NCBI GenBank assembly: GCA_021166835.1
Contig: JAJPEN010000076.1
Coordinates: 1 to 64,000 of the forward strand
Reading direction: 5' to 3'
From: Burkholderiaceae bacterium
GTDB taxonomy: Bacteria; Pseudomonadota; Gammaproteobacteria; Burkholderiales; Burkholderiaceae
Length of the DNA: 64,000 bases
In this document: piece after piece, positions 53,319 to 63,118 of the stretch
How the letters are laid out: the number at the start of each line of letters is the position of its first letter
Position numbering within the stretch: the first letter of the stretch is position 1
Position numbers and translations under genes: made by a program
Notes under the pieces: generated by a model
Told to the model about the DNA's origin: nothing
The model's database searches: none
The model's input: only the letters and a program-made list of their open reading frames with translations

Positions 53319-54953
53319 ATGACCGAACACACGCGCACCGACGGGCTGCCCGGCATCGACGTGCCGGCGCTGCCGCAGATCCTCGAACGGGGACGACCGC
53401 GCAGCGAACGCATGGCGGCCGACAAGATCGAGTGCAACGCCTGCCCGGTGCTGTGCCAGATCGCCCCCGGACGCACCGGCGCCTGCGACCGTTACGCGAA
53501 CCACGAGGGCACGCTGGTGCGCGTCGATCCGGTCGTGCTGCTGCGCCGCCGGATCGACGAGAGCGAGGCGCGGCTGGTGTCCTTCGCCTACCGCCCCACC
53601 CTGCCCGCGGCGCTGCAGCAGGAGCCGCCGGCCGCCGCCGACGCGCCGGCGGCCGCACTGCCGCCCGATCTCCTTGCCGGCGACGAGGTCTTCGTCACCG
53701 GGATCGGATCGTCGACCACCTATCCCGACTACAAGCCGGCCCCGTTCATCGTGGGCTCGAAGGCCGACGGCGTCGATCTCGTCACCGTCGTCACCGAGGG
53801 CATCTTCAGCTACTGCAGCTTCAAGCTGAAGATCGACACCGATCGCTACCTCGGGCCCGAGCAGGCCAACGTGCGCTGCAAGGGAGAGGTCGTCGGCCAC
53901 GTGACCACCGCCGAGTACGGCTCGCAGATGCTGTCGCTGGGCGGCGTGCACCACCTCACCGGCGGCAGCAAGAAGGAAGGCCGCCTCGCGCTCGAGGCGA
54001 TGCAGACGCTCGGCAACAAGGGCGCGGTAGCGCTCACCATCGACGGCGGTTCGCAGATCGTGGTGCAGGCCGGCCGCGCGCCGATCGTCAACGGCGTCGA
54101 GGAGCAGCGCATGCGCGTGGGCTGCGGCTCGGCCACGATCGGCATCTTCGCGCGCCAGCTCTTCGGCAAGGCCGACGAGGTCGTCGTCGTCGACGACCAC
54201 ATCACCGGCGTGCTCACCGAGCACCAGGCCGGGCGCTGCCTCGACATGCCGCGCTCGGGGATCAGGGTGCGCGGGCGCAAGTCCACGCCGGGGCGCTATT
54301 TCCAGGTCGCCAACCCGGGCACCGGCTGGGGCGGAACCGACATCGCCGATCCGCTGTCGATCATCGAAGGCTGGGACGAGTCGGTGGCGCGCCCGGGGCT
54401 GCGGCTGCTGATGACCTCGACCACCGGCGAGCACGCGTCGTGGTACGTGCTCGACGAGGCGCTGCGGCCGCAGGAACAGCAGATGCCGCCGGCGGTGCGC
54501 GCCGTCGTCGAGCGCATCGGCGAGAACTGCGAGCCGTCGCTGTGCACCGTGCTGTTCCTCGGCGGCGCCGGCGGCAGCCTGCGCGCAGGCGTCACCGAGA
54601 ACCCGGTCCTGCTCACCCGCGCGATCAAGGAAGCGCTGGTGAACGTCACCTGCGGCGGGGCGCCCGCCTACGTCTGGCCGGGCGGCGGCATCACGATCAT
54701 GGTCGACGTGCTGCGCATGCCGGACCACAGCTTCGGCACGGTACCCACGCCCGCGCTGGTCGCGCCGATCGAGTTCAGCATGCGGCTGGAAGATTTCCGT
54801 GCGCTCGGCGGGCACGTCGACCACGTCCGGCCGCTCGACGAAGTCCTGCGCCACGGCGCCTGGCACGACGACGGCGCGCCGACTGCCCGCCGCTGGGTCG
54901 AGGCGTCGAAGCGCAACCCGTGGCCGCTGGGTCGCCCGCCGTTGATCGGGTGA
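53319..54953 (+). CDS. hnr: 6-hydroxynicotinate reductase homologue
   Basis: A 544-residue soluble enzyme. Near the N-terminus four cysteines in the pattern C-x2-C-x3-C-x9-C (Cys39, 42, 46, 56) should hold an iron-sulfur cluster. The rest has repeated Gly-rich segments (GEVVGHVTTAEYGSQML, LTIDGGSQIVVQAG, GCGSATIGIFARQ, and GSLRAGVTENP in the last third). It corresponds to Hnr of nicotinate fermentation, which reduces 6-hydroxynicotinate with ferredoxin. The ATG at 53319 has GAGGAG eight bases upstream; the earlier ATG at 53271 has no such site and overlaps the operator. Confidence 0.83.
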   Translation: MTEHTRTDGLPGIDVPALPQILERGRPRSERMAADKIECNACPVLCQIAPGRTGACDRYANHEGTLVRVDPVVLLRRRIDESEARLVSFAYRPTLPAALQQEPPAAADAPAAALPPDLLAGDEVFVTGIGSSTTYPDYKPAPFIVGSKADGVDLVTVVTEGIFSYCSFKLKIDTDRYLGPEQANVRCKGEVVGHVTTAEYGSQMLSLGGVHHLTGGSKKEGRLALEAMQTLGNKGAVALTIDGGSQIVVQAGRAPIVNGVEEQRMRVGCGSATIGIFARQLFGKADEVVVVDDHITGVLTEHQAGRCLDMPRSGIRVRGRKSTPGRYFQVANPGTGWGGTDIADPLSIIEGWDESVARPGLRLLMTSTTGEHASWYVLDEALRPQEQQMPPAVRAVVERIGENCEPSLCTVLFLGGAGGSLRAGVTENPVLLTRAIKEALVNVTCGGAPAYVWPGGGITIMVDVLRMPDHSFGTVPTPALVAPIEFSMRLEDFRALGGHVDHVRPLDEVLRHGAWHDDGAPTARRWVEASKRNPWPLGRPPLIG

Positions 54954-54960
54954 AATCGGC

Positions 54961-55953
<993 letters not shown>

Positions 55954-55978
55954 GTCAAATTCACCGGAGAGCCCCGCG

Positions 55979-56632
55979 ATGATCGAGATCCGGCGCATCG
56001 TTTCGCAGGTCGAGGACATTCACCACGAGTTCGGCCCGGTCGCGGCGCAGCCGCTGCGACGCGGCTGGATCGCCGCGGTGCTGACCAACCCCTTCGCCGG
56101 GCGTTACGTCGAAGACATCCTGCCGATGATGGACGAGCTCAATCCGGTCGGACTCGATCTGGCGCAACGGCTGCGCGCCGCGATGGGCGTGCCCGTCGAG
56201 CGGATCGAGACCTACGGCAAGGGCGCGATCGTCGGCAGTGCCGGCGAGCTCGAGCACGGCGCGCTCTGGCACGTGCCGGGCGGCTACGCGATGCGCGAGC
56301 TGCTCGGATGGAAAGGCGACCGCGCCGCTTATCGTGCCGGCGCCGGCGCGGGCGCTGCCGAGGAGAAGACCGGCCAGCCGGGCAACGCGCTGGCGATCGT
56401 TCCTTCCACCAAGAAGGTCGGCCCGCCGGGCGCCACGCTCGACGTGCCGCTCACGCACATCAACGCAAGCTACGTGCGCAGTCATTTCGACGCGATCGAG
56501 GTGCGCGTGCCGGGCGCGCCGAAGCGCGACGAGCTCGTCTACGTGCTCGCCATGAGCACCGGCGCGCGCGTGCACGCGCGTGTGGGCGGTCTGGCCGCCG
56601 CGGCGATCAGCCGCTGGGACGGCCTGCGCTGA
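55979..56632 (+). CDS. DUF1185 (amino acid synthesis family) protein, copy 1
   Basis: A 217-residue protein of a family named only for its occasional amino-acid context. Shared with copy 2: the pattern NPxAGRYVE, ETYGKGAIVGSAGELEHGA (GELEH at 89-93), PSTKKVGPPGATLDVPLTH, YVRSHFDAIEVRV, and a C-terminal VGGL-x8-WDGLR. A 25-residue Gly/Ala-rich insertion follows residue 110. No known catalytic site can be named. It lies 25 bp after UPF0280 with a GGAGAG site before the ATG. Confidence 0.82.
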   Translation: MIEIRRIVSQVEDIHHEFGPVAAQPLRRGWIAAVLTNPFAGRYVEDILPMMDELNPVGLDLAQRLRAAMGVPVERIETYGKGAIVGSAGELEHGALWHVPGGYAMRELLGWKGDRAAYRAGAGAGAAEEKTGQPGNALAIVPSTKKVGPPGATLDVPLTHINASYVRSHFDAIEVRVPGAPKRDELVYVLAMSTGARVHARVGGLAAAAISRWDGLR

Positions 56633-56678
56633 GCAGGCAGCGCGCCGCAAGACACGACCAACCACCAGGAGGAATTCC

Positions 56679-57263
56679 ATGGCCGCCAGGATCCGCAAGC
56701 TGATCGTGCAGGTCGACGAGACGCGCATCGAGATGAACCGGACGATCGAGCCGCCGACGCGCCGCGCGGTGGCGATGGCCGTGATCGAGAATCCGTGCGC
56801 CGGACGGTACGTCGAGAAGCTCGACGAGCTCATCGCCATCGGCGAGGAGCTCGGCGGCCTGCTCGGCAGCCGCTGCGTGCAGGCGCTCGGAATCGAGCCG
56901 GCGCAGGCGCACAGCTACGGCAAGGCCGCCATCGTCGGCGAATCGGGCGAGCTCGAGCATGCCGCCGCGATCCTGCATCCGAAGCTCGGTGCCACGCTGC
57001 GCACCGCCGTCGGCAAGGGCGCGGCGCTCGTGCCCTCGGCCAAGAAGCGCGGCGGCCCGGGCAGCGCGATCGACGTGCCGCTCGGCCACAAGGACGCCGC
57101 ATTCGTGCGCAGCCACTTCGATGCGATCGAGGCACGCGTGAGCGATGCGCCGCGTGCCGACGAGATCGTCGTCGCGGTCGCCGTCACCGACAGCGGCCGA
57201 CCGCTGCCGCGCGTGGGCGGCCTGCAGGTATCCGAGATCAAGGGCGAGGACGGCCTGCGCTAG
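56679..57263 (+). CDS. DUF1185 (amino acid synthesis family) protein, copy 2
   Basis: A 194-residue paralogue of the preceding gene without its insertion. GKAAIVGESGELEHAAA (GELEH at 90-94), PSAKKRGGPGSAIDVPLGH and VRSHFDAIEARVSDAP match the first copy. The conserved Glu/His in GELEH and a lysine pair may be functional. AGGAGGA precedes the ATG at 56679. Tandem retention of two divergent copies suggests a heteromer or successive steps; nothing more can be said from sequence. Confidence 0.82.
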   Translation: MAARIRKLIVQVDETRIEMNRTIEPPTRRAVAMAVIENPCAGRYVEKLDELIAIGEELGGLLGSRCVQALGIEPAQAHSYGKAAIVGESGELEHAAAILHPKLGATLRTAVGKGAALVPSAKKRGGPGSAIDVPLGHKDAAFVRSHFDAIEARVSDAPRADEIVVAVAVTDSGRPLPRVGGLQVSEIKGEDGLR

Positions 57264-57303
57264 GCTCGGCGACCACAACGATTCACCCCCTGGAGAGACA
57301 TCC

Positions 57304-58524
57304 ATGGCAACACGCAGGCAGGTTCTTCGAGGCGGTCTGGCCGCCTCCGCACTCGGCACGCTCGGCGTGCTGAAACCGCTTCCCGCGCACGCGCAGGAAC
57401 CGATCCGCATCGGCGAGGTCAACAGCTACAAGGCCCAGCCGATGTTCCTCGAGCCGTACAGGAAGGGCATGGATCTCGCCGTCGAGGAGATCAACAAGGC
57501 CGGCGGCATCGGCGGCCGGAAGGTCGAGCTGATCGTGCGCGACGACAACGCCAACCCGGGCGACGCGGTGCGCGTGGCCGAGGAGCTGGTCTCGCGCGAG
57601 CGGGTCGACGTGCTCACCGGCTCGTTCCTCTCGAGCATCGGCCTGGCGCTGACCGATTTCGCCAAGCAGAAGAAGTTCTTCTTCCTCGCCAGCGAGCCGC
57701 TCACCGACAAGATCGTCTGGGAGAACGGCAACCGGTACACGTTCCGGCTGCGCCCGTCGACGTACATGCAGGTCGCGATGCTGGTGCCCGACGTGGTCGG
57801 CAAGAAGCTCAAGCGCTGGGCGCTGGTCTATCCGAACTACGAGTACGGGCAGTCGGCCGCCGCCACCTTCAAGCAGCTGATGAAGGCCGCGCAGCCCGAC
57901 GTCGAATTCGTCGCCGAGCAGGCGCCGCCGCTGGGCCGCGTCGATTCGGGCAGCGTCGTGCAGGCGCTGGCCGACGCGAAGCCCGACGCGATCTTCAACG
58001 TGCTGTTCGGCGCCGACCTGGCGAAGTTCGTGCGCGAGGGCAACACGCGCGGCCTGTTCAAGGGACGCGAGGTCGTCAGCCTGCTCACCGGCGAGCCCGA
58101 GTATCTCGATCCGCTGAAGGACGAAACGCCCGACGGCTGGCTGGTCACCGGCTATCCGTGGTACGGCATCAAGACGCCCGAGCACGACGGGTTCCTGAAG
58201 GCCTACCAGGCGCGCTTCAACGACTATCCGCGACTGGGCTCGATCGTCGGCTACAGCGCGATCAAGTCGCTGGCCGCCGGCATCGCGAAAGCCGGCTCCA
58301 CCGACACCGAGAAGCTGATCGCCGCCTTCGAGGGCCTGTCGGTCGACACGCCGTTCGGCAGGATCCTCTATCGCCCGCTCGATCACCAGTCGACGATGGG
58401 CGCGTTCGTCGGACGAACGAAGAACGACGGCGGCAAGGGCGTGATGGTCGACTACCGCTACCTCGACGGCGCGAAGTTCATGCCGCCGGACGACGTGGTC
58501 CGCAAGCTGCGCGCGGCGAGCTAG
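57304..58524 (+). CDS. ABC transporter substrate-binding protein, LivK type
   Basis: A 406-residue periplasmic protein. The N-terminal TRRQVLRGGLAASALGTLG and AHAQ form a twin-arginine-like signal peptide. The Peripla_BP_6 domain follows (IRIGEVNSYKAQPMFLEPYRKGMDLAVEEIN, then GRKVELIVRDDNANPGDAVRVAEELV). Such proteins bind branched-chain amino acids, amides or aromatic acids. Its place in the operon makes nicotinate or a pathway intermediate the likely ligand, as an inference. Confidence 0.9.
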   Translation: MATRRQVLRGGLAASALGTLGVLKPLPAHAQEPIRIGEVNSYKAQPMFLEPYRKGMDLAVEEINKAGGIGGRKVELIVRDDNANPGDAVRVAEELVSRERVDVLTGSFLSSIGLALTDFAKQKKFFFLASEPLTDKIVWENGNRYTFRLRPSTYMQVAMLVPDVVGKKLKRWALVYPNYEYGQSAAATFKQLMKAAQPDVEFVAEQAPPLGRVDSGSVVQALADAKPDAIFNVLFGADLAKFVREGNTRGLFKGREVVSLLTGEPEYLDPLKDETPDGWLVTGYPWYGIKTPEHDGFLKAYQARFNDYPRLGSIVGYSAIKSLAAGIAKAGSTDTEKLIAAFEGLSVDTPFGRILYRPLDHQSTMGAFVGRTKNDGGKGVMVDYRYLDGAKFMPPDDVVRKLRAAS

Positions 58525-58550
58525 AACGCCTCTTCGCGCCGGGGTCGTTC

Positions 58551-60449
58551 ATGAGCTTCTCGAGCTTCGTCGCCCAGCTCCTCAACGGACTGGCAGGCGC
58601 TTCTTCGCTGTTCCTGGTGGCGGCGGGGCTCTCGCTGATCTTCGGCGTGACGCGCATCGTCAACTTCGCGCACGGTTCGTTCTACATGGTCGGGATCTAC
58701 GTGGCGTACACGCTCGTGGATCGGCTCGGCAGCGGCGTGGGCTTCTGGCCCGCGCTGCTGCTGGCGGCCGTCGCGGTCGGGATCCTCGGCGCGCTGGTCG
58801 AGCTGGTGGTGCTGCGGCGCATCTACCACGCGCCCGAGCTGTTCCAGCTGCTGGCGACCTTCGCGCTGGTACTCGTCATCAAGGACGCGGTGCTGTGGCT
58901 GTGGGGGCCGGCCGAGCTGCTCGGGCCACGCGCGCCCGGCCTGTCGGGGTCGGTGCCGATCCTCGGCCGCGCCTTCCCCACGTACGACCTGTTCCTGATC
59001 GTCATCGGCCCGGTCGTGCTGGGCCTGCTGTGGCTCGTTCTAACGCGCACGCGCTGGGGAACGCTGGTGCGCGCGGCCACGCAGGATCGCGACATGGTCG
59101 GCGCGCTCGGCGTGAACCAGGCGTGGCTGTTCACCGCAGTGTTCGCACTCGGCGCATTCCTCGCCGGCCTGGGCGGCGCATTGCAGCTGCCGCGCGAGCC
59201 CGCCAACCTCGAGATGGACCTGCACACCATCGGCGCGGCCTTCGTCGTCGTCGTCGTCGGCGGCATGGGATCGATTCCCGGCGCCTACGTCGCCGCGCTG
59301 CTGATCGCCGAGCTCAAGGCGCTGTGCATCTGGCTCGGGCTGGTCGACGTGCTGGGCTTCAGCATCTCGTTCTCGCGCCTGACACTGGTGGTCGAGTTCC
59401 TGGTGATGGCCGTGGTGCTCGTCGTGCGCCCCTGGGGGCTGATGGGGCGCCCGCAGGCGCCGAGCCGCAACGCGGCGGCGGTCGAGCAGCCTCTGCGCAG
59501 GCCCGACACGATCTTCAAGGCCGGCGCCGCGGCGCTGCTGCTCGCGCTGGCCGCGCTGCCGGCGCTCAGTGCGCAGGCGCCCTACACGCTCGTGCTCGCC
59601 ATCGACCTGCTGATCGCCGCGCTGTTCGCGACCAGCCTGCACTTCATCATGGGCCCGGCCGGCATGCACTCGTTCGGCCATGCCGCGTATTTCGGGCTCG
59701 GCGCCTACGCGGCGGCGCTGCTGGTGCGCGCGCTCGCGCTGCCGATGGAAGCCGCGCTCGTCGTCGCGCCGCTGGCCGCGGCGCTCGGCGCCTTCGTGTA
59801 CGGCTGGTTCTGCGTGCGCCTGTCGGGTGTGTACCTGGCGATGCTCACGCTGGCTTTCGCGCAGATCACCTGGGCGATCGTCTACCAGTGGGACAGCCTC
59901 ACCGGAGGCAGCAACGGCCTGACCGGCGTCTGGCCGTCGGCCTGGCTGGCCGATCGCAGCGCGTACTACTACCTCACCTTCGCGCTCGCGGCCGCCGGCG
60001 TGCTGCTGCTGTGGCGCTTCCTCTACGCGCCCTTCGGCTATGCGATGCGCGCCACGCGCGATTCGCCGCTGCGCGCCGACGCGATCGGCATCGACGTGCG
60101 GCGCGTGCAGTGGGTCGCCTTCGTCGTCGCCGGCCTGTTCGCCGGCGTCGCGGGCGCCCTCTACGCGTTCTCCAAGGGAAGCATCTCGCCCGAGGGCCTC
60201 TACGTGACGAAGTCGGTCGACGGCCTGGTGATGGTGCTGCTCGGCGGGCTGAACACGCTGTCGGGCGGGGCGGTCGGCGCCGTCACCTTCACCTGGCTGC
60301 ACGACGCGGTCGCCCGCAACACCGAGTACTGGCGCGCGATGCTGGGCGCGATCATCCTGGTCCTCGTCATGCTGTTCCCGCAGGGAATCGCCGGCTTCGT
60401 ACGACAGATCGTCTACGGGCGCCGGGAAGCGAAAGGAGAGCCGCGATGA
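58551..60449 (+). CDS. Fused LivH-LivM type ABC transporter permease
   Basis: A 632-residue membrane protein: the first about 290 residues are a LivH domain (SLIFGVTRIVNFAHGSFYM, and GGMGSIPGAYVAALLIAE as the ATPase contact) and the second half is a LivM domain (MGPAGMHSFGHAAYFGLGAYAAALLV, then GGLNTLSGGAVGAV). Both are normally separate genes and here form one chain. It has about 16-18 hydrophobic helices. It overlaps the livG start by 4 bases. Confidence 0.92.
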   Translation: MSFSSFVAQLLNGLAGASSLFLVAAGLSLIFGVTRIVNFAHGSFYMVGIYVAYTLVDRLGSGVGFWPALLLAAVAVGILGALVELVVLRRIYHAPELFQLLATFALVLVIKDAVLWLWGPAELLGPRAPGLSGSVPILGRAFPTYDLFLIVIGPVVLGLLWLVLTRTRWGTLVRAATQDRDMVGALGVNQAWLFTAVFALGAFLAGLGGALQLPREPANLEMDLHTIGAAFVVVVVGGMGSIPGAYVAALLIAELKALCIWLGLVDVLGFSISFSRLTLVVEFLVMAVVLVVRPWGLMGRPQAPSRNAAAVEQPLRRPDTIFKAGAAALLLALAALPALSAQAPYTLVLAIDLLIAALFATSLHFIMGPAGMHSFGHAAYFGLGAYAAALLVRALALPMEAALVVAPLAAALGAFVYGWFCVRLSGVYLAMLTLAFAQITWAIVYQWDSLTGGSNGLTGVWPSAWLADRSAYYYLTFALAAAGVLLLWRFLYAPFGYAMRATRDSPLRADAIGIDVRRVQWVAFVVAGLFAGVAGALYAFSKGSISPEGLYVTKSVDGLVMVLLGGLNTLSGGAVGAVTFTWLHDAVARNTEYWRAMLGAIILVLVMLFPQGIAGFVRQIVYGRREAKGEPR

Positions 60450-61228
60450 GCCTGCTGACGGTATCCGGCCTCGGCAAGTCCTTCGGCGGCATCCGCGCGG
60501 TCGACGGCATCGATTTCGAGCTGAAGGCCGGAGAGCTGCTCGCGCTGATCGGGCCGAACGGCGCGGGCAAGTCGACGACCTTCAACATGGTGAACGGCCA
60601 GCTGCGTGCCGACCGCGGCTCGATCCGCCTCGACGGCGTCGAGCTCGTCGGCCTGAAGCCGCGACAGATCTGGCGCCTCGGCGTGGGACGCACGTTCCAG
60701 ATCGCAGCGACCTTCGCCTCGCTCACCGTCGTCGAGAACGTGCAGATGGCGCTGATCTCGGCCGATCGCAGGCTGTACTCGTTCTGGCGGCCGGCACGCG
60801 AGCACAGGCGCGACGAGGCGATCGAGCTGCTGAAGAAAGTCGGCATGGCGGCGCAGGCCGACCGGCCGTGCAGCGTGCTCGCCTACGGCGACGTCAAGCG
60901 GGTCGAGCTGGCGATCGCGATGGCCAACGCGCCGAAGCTGCTGCTGATGGACGAGCCGACCGCCGGAATGGCCCCGGCCGAGCGCAACGACCTGATGGCG
61001 CTCACCAGGGATCTGGTCGTCGAACGCAACATGGGCGTGCTCTTCACCGAGCACAGCATGGACGTCGTGTTCGCCTACGCCGACCGCATGGTCGTGCTGG
61101 CGCGCGGGCGGCTGATCGCCCAGGGCGCTCCGGCCGAGATCCGCGACGATCCGAAGGTGCAGGAAGTGTATTTCGGCAGCGGCAAGACCTTCGAGAAGAA
61201 GGCGGTCGCGGCGGAGGCGGTGCCGTGA
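60446..61228 (+). CDS. ABC transporter ATP-binding protein, LivG type
   Basis: A 260-residue ATPase. Walker A GPNGAGKST, signature region LAYGDVKRVELAIAMA, and Walker B LLLMDEPTAGMAP are clear, with the LivG-type C-terminus. The ATG at 60446 overlaps the permease stop by 4 bases, and its own stop overlaps livF. Confidence 0.93.
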   Translation: MSLLTVSGLGKSFGGIRAVDGIDFELKAGELLALIGPNGAGKSTTFNMVNGQLRADRGSIRLDGVELVGLKPRQIWRLGVGRTFQIAATFASLTVVENVQMALISADRRLYSFWRPAREHRRDEAIELLKKVGMAAQADRPCSVLAYGDVKRVELAIAMANAPKLLLMDEPTAGMAPAERNDLMALTRDLVVERNMGVLFTEHSMDVVFAYADRMVVLARGRLIAQGAPAEIRDDPKVQEVYFGSGKTFEKKAVAAEAVP

Positions 61229-61980
61229 GCGCGCACGACGCAGCGGCAACGCCGGCGAACGTCCTGCTCGACGTGCGCGCGCTGTCGGCCTGGTACGGCG
61301 CAGCGCGCATCCTCTTCGACGTCGACCTGCAGGTGCGCCGCGGAGAGGTCGTCGCGCTGATGGGTCGCAACGGCGCCGGCAAGTCGACGACGCTGAGCGC
61401 CATCATGGGTATGCTCGACAGGCGCAAGGGCGCGCTCGTCTTCATGGATCGCGACATCTCGCGCAGCGAGCCGCACGAGGTGGCCTCGCACGGGCTGGGC
61501 TTCGTCCCCGAGGACCGGCGGATCTTCACCGACCTCACCGTGCTCGAGAACCTCGAGGTCGGCCGGCAGGCGCCGCGCCGCTGGCCCGACGGCAGCGAAG
61601 CGCCGCACTGGACGCCCGAGCGGCTGTTCGCCCTCTTTCCCAACCTGGGCGAGATGCCCGACCGCCCCGGCGGACGCATGAGCGGCGGCGAGCAGCAGAT
61701 GCTCACCGTCGCGCGCACGCTGATGGGGAACCCCTTCGTCGTGCTGCTCGACGAGCCGTCGGAAGGCGTCGCGCCGGTGATCGTCGAGCAGATGGCGCAG
61801 ATGATCGTCGAGCTGAAGGCGCGCGGCGTGAGCATCCTGCTCTCGGAACAGAACATGCACTTCGCCGAGCTCGTCTCCGACCGCGCCTACGTGCTCGAGA
61901 AGGGGCAGATCCGCTTCGCCGGCTCGATGCGCGAGCTGGCGGACAACGAAGAGGTGCGCCGCGCGTACCTCAGCGTCTGA
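61225..61980 (+). CDS. ABC transporter ATP-binding protein, LivF type
   Basis: A 251-residue ATPase with Walker A GRNGAGKST, MSGGEQQMLTVARTL, and Walker B VVLLDEPSEGVAP, completing the importer. The GTG at 61225 overlaps the livG stop (GTGA). It ends 58 bp before the MarR regulator. Confidence 0.92.
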   Translation: MSAHDAAATPANVLLDVRALSAWYGAARILFDVDLQVRRGEVVALMGRNGAGKSTTLSAIMGMLDRRKGALVFMDRDISRSEPHEVASHGLGFVPEDRRIFTDLTVLENLEVGRQAPRRWPDGSEAPHWTPERLFALFPNLGEMPDRPGGRMSGGEQQMLTVARTLMGNPFVVLLDEPSEGVAPVIVEQMAQMIVELKARGVSILLSEQNMHFAELVSDRAYVLEKGQIRFAGSMRELADNEEVRRAYLSV

Positions 61981-61982
61981 TA

Positions 61983-62020
61983 CGACTCCACATCGACGAC
62001 TCCACATCGACGACTCCCCA
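61983..62020. repeat. 14-bp direct repeat before the MarR gene
   Basis: CGACTCCACATCGA occurs twice in tandem (61983-61996 and 61997-62010), followed by a partial third copy. It fills most of the gap between livF and the regulator, so it may be a regulator binding region or a simple slippage product. Confidence 0.6.
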
Positions 62021-62038
62021 TTGCGACCGGAGAGCCTC

Positions 62039-62491
62039 ATGCCCGTCACCGCCGCCGACTACCGATTCACCGAGCAGATCGGATTCCTGCTGCGCCGCGC
62101 CTACCAGCGCCACACGGCGATCTTCAGGGAGATCGTTCCCGACTCGCAGCTCACGGCGGCGCAGTTCGTCGTGCTGTGCACGCTGCGCGACCTGCCGGGC
62201 TGCCAGGTGCGCGACATCGCCGGGGCGACGGCGATCGACGAGCCGTCGGTGCGCGGAATCCTCGAGCGGCTGAAGTGGCGCGAGCTGATCACCGTCTCCC
62301 ACGAACCGGGCGATGCGCGCCAGCTCGACATCGCGCTCACGCCGGCCGGCCGCACCGTCGTCGACACGATCACGCCGCTGGCCGCGCAGATCTCCGAGCT
62401 CACCTTCGGCGACCTCGACGAGGACGAACGCGCGACGATCGTCCGGCTGCTGCGCCGGCTCGTCGGCGAGGAGCGCGGCGCGGCCGAATGA
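62039..62491 (+). CDS. MarR-family regulator
   Basis: A 150-residue winged-helix repressor. The recognition part reads AAQFVVLCTLRDLPGCQVRDIAGATAIDEPSVRGILERLKWRELI, followed by the wing (ARQLDIALTPAGRTVVDTI). MarR proteins often sense aromatic acids, and the NicR regulator of Pseudomonas nicotinate genes belongs to this family. The ATG at 62039 has GGAGAG before it; its stop overlaps the 2Fe-2S gene by 4 bases. Confidence 0.9.
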   Translation: MPVTAADYRFTEQIGFLLRRAYQRHTAIFREIVPDSQLTAAQFVVLCTLRDLPGCQVRDIAGATAIDEPSVRGILERLKWRELITVSHEPGDARQLDIALTPAGRTVVDTITPLAAQISELTFGDLDEDERATIVRLLRRLVGEERGAAE

Positions 62492-63111
62492 ACCGGCGTA
62501 GTCCGCCCTCGCAACAGGAGATCGTCGTGCCGCCGCATGCCTGCGCTTCGCCGATTTCGCTGCAAGTGAACGGCGCCGAGCACCGCATCGCGGCGGCGCC
62601 CGACACGCCGCTGCTGACGGTGTTGCGCAACGACCTGGGCCTGAACGGCCCGAAATACGGGTGCGGCCTCGGCCAGTGCGGAGCGTGCACCGTGCTCGTC
62701 GACGGAACGGCGGCGCGCGCCTGCGTGATCCCGCTGGCCGGCGCGGCCGGACGGCGCATCACGACGCTCGAAGGGCTCGGCACGCGCAGCCGCCCGCATC
62801 CGGTGCAGCAGGCGTTCATCGACGAGCAGGCCGCGCAGTGCGGCTACTGCCTGAACGGCATGATCGTCGCCGCGGTCGCGCTGCTGCAGCACACGCCGCA
62901 TCCGGGCGAGGCCGAGATCCGCGCGGCGCTCAGCGGCAACCTGTGTCGCTGCGGCACCCACGTCGAGATCGTGCGGGCGGTGCGGAAGGCGGCGCTGCTG
63001 CTCGAACGGCAGGCGGTGCGCGAGCCGGACGCGGTGCCGGGCGCCACGCAGGCGAACGCTGCGCTATCGGACGCAGCGCAGCCGAATGCCACGCAGCCGG
63101 AAGCCTACTGA
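62488..63111 (+). CDS. [2Fe-2S] subunit of a nicotinate-dehydrogenase-type Mo hydroxylase
   Basis: A 207-residue iron-sulfur protein of the xanthine dehydrogenase family. It has a plant-type ferredoxin cluster (Cys59, 64, 67, 79) and an alpha-helical cluster (Cys118, 121, 153, 155). The C-terminal about 35 residues are an Ala/Pro-rich tail without known function. With the molybdenum subunit downstream it should hydroxylate nicotinate to 6-hydroxynicotinate. The ATG overlaps the MarR stop by 4 bases. Confidence 0.9.
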   Translation: MNRRSPPSQQEIVVPPHACASPISLQVNGAEHRIAAAPDTPLLTVLRNDLGLNGPKYGCGLGQCGACTVLVDGTAARACVIPLAGAAGRRITTLEGLGTRSRPHPVQQAFIDEQAAQCGYCLNGMIVAAVALLQHTPHPGEAEIRAALSGNLCRCGTHVEIVRAVRKAALLLERQAVREPDAVPGATQANAALSDAAQPNATQPEAY

Positions 63112-63118
63112 CGCCGCC

